From positions 1 through 28,519 of IMG/VR virus record IMGVR_UViG_3300008266_001651: 28,519 bases of DNA. One strand, 5' to 3'. The translations under genes were made by a program, and so were the position numbers. The DNA comes from a virus. The notes under the pieces are model-generated. The model saw only the letters and a program-made list of their open reading frames with translations, had not been told where the DNA came from and did no database searches. This document shows positions 1-6,305 of this stretch, piece after piece; positions within the stretch are counted from its first letter, which is position 1; each line of letters starts with the position of its first letter.

Positions 1-450
1 GTCCAGACCCGTCACTTCCTTGCCGCCAGAGCCAGTACCGTCGCTGTAAACAGCATCAGCCAGCTTGTTGGCCATCGTCGACTCAGCGACGTTCAGGCGA
101 GCTTCCATCAGGTCGATGAAGGCTTCCTTGCCGCTGTTTTGCAACATCTCCAGGCCGCTCATAACGACCGGGACAGCAAGCTGCTTGATGTTGAATTCAG
201 CCGCAGAGATGACGTCTTGAGCCGCCACCGGCAGGAGGTCGTAACCGCTGTAGAAACCGGCGTTGCCGTTCTCGGCAAAGCTCAGCTCTTCCAGGATGAC
301 GTTGCCGCCGGAAATGGTCTTGACGTTGCCACGCTGCTGCAGACGCGCCAAAAGCGCGTTGTTCTTGGTGACGTTGTCCGCAATAGTGCGCGACCGATTC
401 TGAATCGTGGTCGCAATGATGTCGGTGACCGACGTATTAGCGAAAGCCAT
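1..450 (-). CDS. Major capsid protein (N-terminal part, cut by window edge)
   Basis: The 150 visible codons start MAFANTSVTDIIATTI and contain KTISGGNVILEELSF, a G-F-Y-S-G-Y-D motif and EAFIDLMEARLNVAEST. From memory this pattern is typical of a widespread phage major coat protein family in temperate podoviruses and siphoviruses. An HK97-like fold is expected from family knowledge and is not shown here. The protein forms the capsid shell. The start at 450 is set by a GGAG ribosome binding site about eight bases upstream. The gene follows the scaffold candidate, the usual order, but is separated from it by 190 bases with a promoter-like sequence and hairpins. The C-terminal part lies outside the window. 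Confidence 0.88.
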   Translation of the reverse strand, partial: MAFANTSVTDIIATTIQNRSRTIADNVTKNNALLARLQQRGNVKTISGGNVILEELSFAENGNAGFYSGYDLLPVAAQDVISAAEFNIKQLAVPVVMSGLEMLQNSGKEAFIDLMEARLNVAESTMANKLADAVYSDGTGSGGKEVTGLD

Positions 451-479
451 ATGAAAAGCTCCACATGAAGATGAACGAA

Positions 480-620
480 CACGCTTGCGCGTGCGCCAGT
501 TTCGTGTGGCCTACGGAAGACCTTGGTCAGTCCGTTTCGCGTAGGTGGGCCCGAGGGGCTCCTAATGCTTTCGGTGGCTGTGCGGTGCTTTGAGGCACAC
601 AGGCGTGGCGTTTCCGCCAC
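480..620 (-). promoter_or_regulatory. Structured leader of the capsid mRNA (GNRA-loop hairpins)
   Basis: This untranslated stretch holds no gene. Read as minus-strand RNA it contains GUGGCG-GAAA-CGCCAC (620-605) at its start and CACGC-GCAA-GCGUG (493-480) shortly before the ribosome binding site. Both stems are perfect and both loops are GNRA tetraloops. A smaller GCCC-CUC-GGGC hairpin lies between them. Such elements could stabilise the capsid message or serve as protein-binding sites. The function is inferred. Confidence 0.45.
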
Positions 621-631
621 ACCATGTTGTG

Positions 632-660
632 ATTAGACCACTATCTTGAATTCATCGCAA
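632..660 (-). promoter_or_regulatory. Putative promoter for the major capsid gene
   Basis: On the minus strand TTGCGA (660-655) is followed after exactly 17 bases by TCTAAT (637-632). These match the sigma-70 -35 and -10 consensus at 4 of 6 and 5 of 6 positions. The -35 box lies inside the end of the scaffold gene. Transcription would start near 625 and give a leader of about 175 bases. A separate promoter would fit the high demand for capsid protein. Called by eye only. Confidence 0.45.
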
Positions 661-1756
661 TAGCTGCCTCAATCGCGTCGCGGATGTTGTCCGACTGCAC
701 TCGAGGAGCGCCCATTCCTGGGCCGGCTGACGTCACGCTTACAGCAGCAGAACGCGCCCGCTGCGCTGCATTTGCGCCGCCTTTGTTGCGCTGGCTCATG
801 ACCGACTGCACGCGGTCGTTCATCAGGCACGCCTTTTCATACGCCTGCTGCAGCGTCATTTCGACGCCGCGGCGTTGTGCGACCTCGAGGATGTCCGCCA
901 TTTCCTCGCGGACGTCGTTGGCAAACTCGGCACGATCCAGGAATTGCGCGACCTCGGACTCAGCCTTCTGCGCCGTCGCCACGCGCTGCTGTTGCTGCAT
1001 CTGCTGGAATTGCGACATGAACTGCTGCACCGGGGCGAGCTGCTGCTGGATCGCCTGTTGCAGTTGCGATTGCACCGGGTCGGACGCCTGGGGTTGGCCC
1101 GCGAGCGCGGAGTCCAGCATCTCGACAAACTGGTTGCCGAACCTGCCAGTTCCGTACTGTTTCACCAAGCCAGCCATCATCTGCGCCAGCTCGGGGCCGG
1201 TGCTGGTGCGCAGCTTGACCGCCGTTGCCATCAGGTTGTCGATTGCTTGGGCGGGCGTGGCGTTCTCGGCGCGGATGTACGCCTCGTAAGGTGCCAGCAC
1301 GCGGGCGAACTGCTCGGCGTTGCGGCGCAGCTCAACCGTCTCCTGCAGGGTGCGCTGCACTTCCTGCTCTCGGCGGGCGACCTCGGCGCGTACCGTCTCC
1401 GGCAACTGCGCCCAGTGCTCGCGGACGTCAGGACGCCACGAGGCAGGAGCCTTGTCGATCTTTGGTCCCGCCTTGGGACCAGGCGTGATTTCTGGCGCTT
1501 CGGTCTTTTTGAACTTGCCCTGCTCGTCGCGGGGGCGATCGGACTGCTCCTCGGCCAGCGCGTTCAGGTCTTGGGAGCCTCCATCCACAGACTGTGCAGT
1601 TGGCGCAGAGTCAGTGGAAACACCAAAGTCCACACTCGAGGACTCAGGTGCGGGCGTTGGTGCAGGGGATTCAATTGGTGCCGGCGCAGGGGCCTCGGGA
1701 GACGCTGCGATCGCCGCTTCAAGACTTTCACGGATGGATGTGGTGGGGTTTTCCAT
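641..1756 (-). CDS. Putative scaffolding protein
   Basis: This 371-residue protein is encoded directly upstream of the capsid gene, the usual place for a scaffold. The N-terminal 80 residues are rich in Ala, Pro and Ser and probably disordered. The middle has a charged helical stretch (about 115-160), and residues 220-270 are very Gln-rich (QQAIQQQLAPVQQF, QQMQQQQ), suggesting coiled coil. The C-terminus is basic and then ends in an amphipathic helix. A nearly identical short motif occurs at both ends: IRESLEAAIAAS at residues 8-19 and IRDAIEAAIAMN at 358-369. Scaffolds assemble the prohead and bind coat protein through a terminal helix; that function is inferred from position and composition. 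No protease domain is visible. Confidence 0.68.
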   Translation of the reverse strand: MENPTTSIRESLEAAIAASPEAPAPAPIESPAPTPAPESSSVDFGVSTDSAPTAQSVDGGSQDLNALAEEQSDRPRDEQGKFKKTEAPEITPGPKAGPKIDKAPASWRPDVREHWAQLPETVRAEVARREQEVQRTLQETVELRRNAEQFARVLAPYEAYIRAENATPAQAIDNLMATAVKLRTSTGPELAQMMAGLVKQYGTGRFGNQFVEMLDSALAGQPQASDPVQSQLQQAIQQQLAPVQQFMSQFQQMQQQQRVATAQKAESEVAQFLDRAEFANDVREEMADILEVAQRRGVEMTLQQAYEKACLMNDRVQSVMSQRNKGGANAAQRARSAAVSVTSAGPGMGAPRVQSDNIRDAIEAAIAMNSR

Positions 1757-2095
1757 TTATCGCCTTCTGTTGTTAACTTCATGAATTGCCCGTTCGATGT
1801 CCGAGCGTTTGAATGAACCGCCTTGCTTGTAGTAGTTCTCGCGGGACTCTTTTTGCCTAGCCCACGATGAACTGAAGTCATCCACCGTGGTTAGACCTGT
1901 GCGCCGCATGTAATCGCGGTGTTTCTTACGGCTCGAGATGTCCGCTCCATCAGTCGCCCGCAGCCCGTCATAGCTGCGGTCGTTCCATAGCGCGCCGCGG
2001 TTGCGCGCTGTCTCGCGCTCGGGCGGGATGTAGTCCTCAGTGACCTCGATCATCTCGTAGGTCTGCGGGTCTTGAATGTATCTGCGGCGAGTCAT
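1757..2095 (-). CDS. Conserved phage protein, SSRxxHR motif
   Basis: A charged 112-residue protein with a central motif ISSRKKHRDYMRRTGL followed by a DDF triplet. I recall similar motifs in small proteins encoded near capsid genes of other podoviruses, but I know no function. The C-terminus is highly basic (EVNNRRR). The ATG overlaps the TGA of the upstream 57-residue gene, so the two are probably translationally coupled. The stop abuts the scaffold gene. No membrane segment or signal peptide. Confidence 0.7.
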   Translation of the reverse strand: MTRRRYIQDPQTYEMIEVTEDYIPPERETARNRGALWNDRSYDGLRATDGADISSRKKHRDYMRRTGLTTVDDFSSSWARQKESRENYYKQGGSFKRSDIERAIHEVNNRRR

Positions 2096-2265
2096 TTCTT
2101 CCTCAGTGCTTGGGCGTGCATTGCCTGCTTGAGCAGCCTGCCGCCCTTGTCTTCTTGGTTGTACTCTTTGGCAACCTTGACGGGCACGCCAACCTTCTTG
2201 GCGAACTCCGGATCGTGCGCAGCCGCTGCCATCATTCGCGCTTGAGCTGGTGATTTGCTTGGCAT
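2092..2265 (-). CDS. Small conserved phage protein (57 aa)
   Basis: A 57-codon frame starting MPSKSPAQARMMAAAAHD and containing FAKKVGVPVKVAKEYNQED. The pattern PSKSxAQxxMM followed by FAKKVGVP is one I recognise from many phage structural regions; its role is unknown to me. It is Ala/Lys-rich and likely helical. It shares ATGA with the next gene downstream. The start at 2265 is the only one giving an open frame here. Confidence 0.7.
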   Translation of the reverse strand: MPSKSPAQARMMAAAAHDPEFAKKVGVPVKVAKEYNQEDKGGRLLKQAMHAQALRKK

Positions 2266-2272
2266 TTCATCC

Positions 2273-2800
2273 TCACATCAAAAGCATGATTTCTTCTTCA
2301 CGACGGCGCTTGATCCGCCGACGTTCATTTTCCGCTGCCCAGGCTGCGATGACCTCTCGCGCCCGCTTGCGGGCCCTGGCATCGCGCACGCGCTTGGCTT
2401 CGATCTCGCGCTCCTCGAGCACGCTGACGACCATCTTGGCAACCGCCTGCGCGTCAAATTGAGGCGGAACAGGAATTGTCGCTGTGGGGCCCGTCTTGGT
2501 GACGACTGTCACCTTGTCCTCGACCGTGACGACCTCGGCCTCGTCGGCGTCAACCGGATCAACCGCAGCCTCAATCAGCTTGCGTAGTTGAGCGCGCTCG
2601 TCTGCCTCTTCCTTGAATTTGCGCTTGCGCTTGATTTGCGGAATCCAACCGTCACCGCGGTCGGCAACAGGCGCAATGGGAACGACAGTAGGCGCAAAAA
2701 ACGTCTGGGCGTTGGTGTACAGCCCAGGCTGCAGCGTCTGCGCTGGCGCAGATGGCTGACTGGAAAATGGTTGTTCGCTGAGTGACGAATAACCGAGCAT
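2273..2800 (-). CDS. Hypothetical phage protein with basic C-terminal helix
   Basis: A 175-residue protein starting MLGYSSLSEQPFSS, an N-terminal signature seen in small phage proteins near structural genes. Residues 15-50 are Pro/Ala/Thr-rich. Residues 55-75 are basic. An acidic stretch with DPVDADEAEVVTVED follows, and the last 45 residues form a strongly charged helix ending RRRIKRRREEEIMLLM. The charge pattern suggests a nucleic-acid or coat-binding helix, but no function can be assigned. It starts one base after the upstream gene ends. Confidence 0.6.
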   Translation of the reverse strand: MLGYSSLSEQPFSSQPSAPAQTLQPGLYTNAQTFFAPTVVPIAPVADRGDGWIPQIKRKRKFKEEADERAQLRKLIEAAVDPVDADEAEVVTVEDKVTVVTKTGPTATIPVPPQFDAQAVAKMVVSVLEEREIEAKRVRDARARKRAREVIAAWAAENERRRIKRRREEEIMLLM

Positions 2801-2801
2801 G

Positions 2802-3116
2802 TCAGATCGTCACGTTGCCCGTGATGGTCACATTGCTAGTGATGGTGCCGTTAGGTGACGGCGGTGGGGGCGGCGTAGGCGCTGGCGGGTCGGTCGGGAT
2901 GGGATAGTCCACCCATTTCTCCTCGCTCTGGCTCCACTTCCACACATAGCCCTCGATAGGCTCGGGCTCCACAGGCCGCACCACCCAGCCGGGCGGGCAC
3001 CACCATACTGTCTCTTCACCGGGCCCAGGCAGCGGAGGCTCAGGCACCTCCACCCAGCCCTCAGTGCCGTCAGTGTGATCTTTGGGGATCGACCCGTTTT
3101 TGCTGTAGATGGTCAT
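2802..3116 (-). CDS. Proline-rich hypothetical structural protein
   Basis: A 104-residue protein with many Trp and Pro residues (PEPPLPGPGEETVWWCPPGW), a poly-Pro linker (PTPPPPPSP) and a C-terminal tandem TSNVTITGNVTI, a short beta-strand-like repeat. Its ATG overlaps the TGA of the LamG gene, so the two are coupled. The context suggests an accessory virion protein, perhaps a chaperone or small appendage for the LamG protein. No known family recognised. Confidence 0.6.
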   Translation of the reverse strand: MTIYSKNGSIPKDHTDGTEGWVEVPEPPLPGPGEETVWWCPPGWVVRPVEPEPIEGYVWKWSQSEEKWVDYPIPTDPPAPTPPPPPSPNGTITSNVTITGNVTI

Positions 3117-5182
3117 CGCGTCTGGAAGGGTGCTGACGGAGGCGTGAAGTTGCCGGTGTACCGAGCGTAGCCGTTGGTGATGCGTAGCTCGTCGATGTAG
3201 CCGTTGTAATTATCAAAAGATGTGTTATTTCCGTTTGCGCCAACTATAGGTCTGTTGGTTCCGTTCAAATAATTTGTGGAATCGGTGTAAGTAGAACCTT
3301 CTTGAACGCCGTCCAAAAACAACTTAGTGCTTGTGCCGGATCTAGCCAAAGCAACGTGATACCATTGATTCAAGCTAATAGTTGTTGTTCCAGTAATTCT
3401 GTCGGCGCTATTAGCAATATAAATTAGTTTATTGCTGCTGTTTATATAAATTGTTGGATACGCGCCGCTGGTGCTGGCAGGTCTTGAGTCGTACAAAATT
3501 CTTGGCCCGTTAGCAGCAACGTACATCCAAAATTCAACAGTAAAATCACTTGTTCCAAAAGCAAGCTCTGATCGCCCCGGCATGGTCAGCCAATCCCCCG
3601 TCCCATCAAAGTACATGCTCGTCGTGCCAAACTTGGCCTGCGTCGTGCTGACCTGCAAGTTGCCAACAGTACGCACGTCGTTGATCGTCGAGGCGTCGTA
3701 GATGCCTGCGTTGGTGAAGTTCAGCAGCAGGCTGGTGTTGGTGATGGCGGTGAGGGGAGTGGTGGGGGGAGTGAAGTTGGCGGTGTAGACGGCAGTGCCT
3801 TTGACTAGGCGGAAGTTGCTGATGTAGCCAGGAAAATACGCGGTAGCCGCGCCAGTAATTCCGTATCTACCCGCCCCAATAAGTGCATCGGAATTAGACA
3901 AAGTTCTTGCTGTTGTGCTAGTTCCTTGGCTGACGCCATTTATATAAAGTGTCCAAGTTCCTGACGCTCTTGTTACTGCAACATGACACCAAGCATTAAC
4001 ATAGTTAGTACCAGATGAAGCAATCAAAATTGCGTTGCTGTAAATACGAATAACGCTTCCAGAGAACGCGGTTAACGTAAAACCATCAACAGTTCCAGCG
4101 TTTCCATTTGAACGCCCTTCGTAAATCCCAACGTCTGATGGCGTAGAAGTCGCATAAACCCAACATTCCAGCGTGAAATCGCCTGTGCCTAAGTCAAACG
4201 CGGTATTGCTTGGTGAAGCAAGGTAATCTCCCGTCCCATCAAAATACCCACTGCCCCCATACGAGGCCGTGCTGTAGGACGCTGGCGGGTTGAACGGCGC
4301 GAACTTGCTGATGCGCGTGTCGCCGTTGCGCGTGATGGTGAAGGCGTTGGTGCTGTTGTCTTTGAAGCGGTTGTCCTGCAAGCACAGCAGGCTGGTGTTT
4401 GTGATTGCTGTCAGCGGGGTGGTGGGGGGCGTGAAGGCTGCGGTGTAGACAGCGGTGCCTTTGACGATGCGGAGGTTGCTGATGTATCCGGTTGTGTAGG
4501 CTGATGAACCAGAAAAGTTTTGACCACCAATGTAAACAGTAAAATTTGGATTTAACGCAGTTGAATATGCTGCGCTGTAGCCTTCAACACCATTTACAAA
4601 AATCTTTAGCGTCCCTGATGTTCTAACAAATGCAACGTGATTCCATTGATTGTTTACGACGGCTACTGTTGATGTGTATAAAGTACCATCGTACCAATAA
4701 GGAAAATTGCTTGCGTCTATGTACGCGGCGTATGGTGCAGCAGTGGCAGAACCACGAGCGTCAACGATAGGACCGTTCGCTGCGGCTGGCTTGTTTACCC
4801 AGCATTCAATCGTAAAATCACCAGTACCAAACTGAAACACCGCATTCGCGGGGACCGTCAAATAGTCACCGTTCCCATCAAAATACCCGCTCCAGTAACC
4901 CGTAGGCATGTACGGGTTGAACGACCCCTGTGTGGTGTCGCCGTTGCGGGTGACGGTGAAGTTGTTGGTGCTGCTGTCGAGGAACGTGTTGTTCTGAGCG
5001 CCGTTAGTGCTGGTGGTGTTCAGCAGCATGCTGACGTACTCGAAGTACGGATCGCTTGATGCGTTCTCAATCGGCCAGATGTTTTGCCGTCTAGCCAAGA
5101 ACAATTCGCGCATGTTCCATACGCCAGTCGCAACAGACTGCGTAGGAATGTTAGCCTTGCCGACAACCCCGCCGTTGTACAT
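3113..5182 (-). CDS. Virion-associated protein with three LamG-like domains
   Basis: A 689-residue protein with three concanavalin A-like/LamG_3 modules (about 95-255, 305-475, 520-685). Each begins with YFDGxGDYL or YFDGTGDWL followed by GTxDFTxEFW or GTGDFTxECW, and contains a Q-W-x-H-V-A strand and a Y-I-S-N-L-R or Y-I-D-E-L-R strand. Modules end in YTxxFTPPxxP. The N-terminal 40 residues (GVWNMRELFLARRQ) match a conserved phage start. Such proteins probably bind carbohydrate on the host surface or decorate the virion; this is family inference. Module cores are clearly more AT-rich than the linkers, and linker DNA is repeated, so the gene looks assembled by domain shuffling. Confidence 0.8.
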   Translation of the reverse strand: MYNGGVVGKANIPTQSVATGVWNMRELFLARRQNIWPIENASSDPYFEYVSMLLNTTSTNGAQNNTFLDSSTNNFTVTRNGDTTQGSFNPYMPTGYWSGYFDGNGDYLTVPANAVFQFGTGDFTIECWVNKPAAANGPIVDARGSATAAPYAAYIDASNFPYWYDGTLYTSTVAVVNNQWNHVAFVRTSGTLKIFVNGVEGYSAAYSTALNPNFTVYIGGQNFSGSSAYTTGYISNLRIVKGTAVYTAAFTPPTTPLTAITNTSLLCLQDNRFKDNSTNAFTITRNGDTRISKFAPFNPPASYSTASYGGSGYFDGTGDYLASPSNTAFDLGTGDFTLECWVYATSTPSDVGIYEGRSNGNAGTVDGFTLTAFSGSVIRIYSNAILIASSGTNYVNAWCHVAVTRASGTWTLYINGVSQGTSTTARTLSNSDALIGAGRYGITGAATAYFPGYISNFRLVKGTAVYTANFTPPTTPLTAITNTSLLLNFTNAGIYDASTINDVRTVGNLQVSTTQAKFGTTSMYFDGTGDWLTMPGRSELAFGTSDFTVEFWMYVAANGPRILYDSRPASTSGAYPTIYINSSNKLIYIANSADRITGTTTISLNQWYHVALARSGTSTKLFLDGVQEGSTYTDSTNYLNGTNRPIVGANGNNTSFDNYNGYIDELRITNGYARYTGNFTPPSAPFQTR

Positions 5183-5547
5183 TAGGACAGCTCCTCGTAG
5201 GAGATCGTCATTTCAAGGTCGCCGTTGGTGCCCGCCGAGGCGCTAATCTTGTCGCCTTCCTCAAGGTAGATCGGAGCCATCTTGTCGACCACGATCAGCG
5301 AAGCATCGGCAGGAACCACGACCGTCTTGGCAATCGAATAAGTGACGGCTGCGCTTGAGTCATACCAAGTCACGTTGACGTCGGCATTGAACGCGCCATC
5401 GACGTTGGCGACGTAGACCGAGTTGACCTTCAGCACTTTGCCGCTGGCTGCGGAGTTGGTCAGGATGTCCGCGCTGGATGTCGTGAGCGCAGCCCCGACC
5501 GTCCTGCCCAGGCTGGTCGTGAGGTTGATGATATTAGGTGCCGCCAT
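5182..5547 (-). CDS. Conserved small virion protein
   Basis: A beta-rich 121-residue protein starting MAAPNIINLTTSLGRTV, with SGKVLKVNSVYVANVDG and a closing IYLEEGDKISASAG motif. I recall this pattern from small proteins encoded among structural genes of many tailed phages. The fold looks like a single beta-sandwich, fitting a decoration or tail-accessory protein. The TAA stop overlaps the ATG of the LamG gene. The exact role is unknown. Confidence 0.7.
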   Translation of the reverse strand: MAAPNIINLTTSLGRTVGAALTTSSADILTNSAASGKVLKVNSVYVANVDGAFNADVNVTWYDSSAAVTYSIAKTVVVPADASLIVVDKMAPIYLEEGDKISASAGTNGDLEMTISYEELS

Positions 5548-5550
5548 GCC

Positions 5551-5895
5551 TTAACTCCCAAAGATCAGCGCGTAGCCGTACCCACGCGGGTTGTCCACGG
5601 CCCGCCCTGCCGGGTATGTGACGAATACTTCCTTGCTGCCAACGCCCCAGTTGACCTTAGAGCCGCTGTTACTGGACGACAGCACCGTGTCCCGGCTCAG
5701 CGTCGTGCCGCTGGACGTATAGGTGCCGATGCCGACTTCCCAGTCGGTGCCGTTGGTGATCGTGTAATAGGTCGTGTTGCCGTTGCCTATGGCAGCAAAC
5801 GACTGAAAGCCCGTCACCGCGCCCGCGAGCGTCAGCGTCCCGGTGCCGGTCGTGGTCGATGTCTCTTTGACGCGATCTTTGAAAACAAGTGGCAT
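5551..5895 (-). CDS. Conserved small virion protein, beta-rich
   Basis: This 114-residue protein starts MPLVFKDRVKETSTTTGTGT and continues with LAGAVTGFQSFAAIGNGNTT, a signature I recognise in many phage structural modules. It is Thr/Gly/Ser-rich and predicted all-beta, with VFVTYPAGRAV near the end. It sits between two other small beta proteins downstream of the portal, so a neck, tail or decoration role is likely but not shown. Confidence 0.72.
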   Translation of the reverse strand: MPLVFKDRVKETSTTTGTGTLTLAGAVTGFQSFAAIGNGNTTYYTITNGTDWEVGIGTYTSSGTTLSRDTVLSSSNSGSKVNWGVGSKEVFVTYPAGRAVDNPRGYGYALIFGS

Positions 5896-5903
5896 GGTTT
5901 ACC

Positions 5904-6305
5904 TCAGAGCTGGAAGATACCGCTTGCGTTCCAATTGATCGAAATGTCGCCGCCGTTTGGCGTGACCGGCAAACCCGTGACGTTGGTGTCCATCCACGCC
6001 ACCAGGCGCGAAGTGGCCGCGCTTCCGGTGTCGATGTAGATGAGCAACGCCTCAACGCTGTTGCCCGTGACCGCCGTGTACGTCACATCGTCGCCGTCAA
6101 AGAGTCCATTGGTAACGGTTGTGTTACCGATCGTTTGTGGCGTTCCTACAACACCAGAAACGCTCGAGTAGAACTCGTCCGCGGCGTTGTAGTTGTAGAC
6201 GCCCGTGTCGATCAGGGCTACCTTGACCGTGCCGTCGTTAAGGTCGACGTTGGCAGCAGCGTCAAGTAGCGCCTGCTTGTAGAGTGGGTAAATCGCGTTT
6301 GCCAT
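5904..6305 (-). CDS. Conserved small virion protein
   Basis: A 133-residue protein starting MANAIYPLYKQALLDAA, with the motif VKVALIDTGVYNYNAADEF and a later EALLIYIDTG segment. The pattern, in which an N-terminal helix precedes KVALxDT and beta strands, is common in phage structural regions next to portals. It lacks a membrane segment. It lies directly downstream of the portal gene, so a connector or decoration role is plausible. Function not established. Confidence 0.72.
   Translation of the reverse strand: MANAIYPLYKQALLDAAANVDLNDGTVKVALIDTGVYNYNAADEFYSSVSGVVGTPQTIGNTTVTNGLFDGDDVTYTAVTGNSVEALLIYIDTGSAATSRLVAWMDTNVTGLPVTPNGGDISINWNASGIFQL

Noticed and set aside
875-1816. Long plus-strand open frame opposite the scaffold candidate
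   Set aside because: It is the antisense shadow of a GC-rich gene. The sense protein has scaffold-like composition and fits the gene order, while the antisense product is Leu/Arg-rich without motifs.
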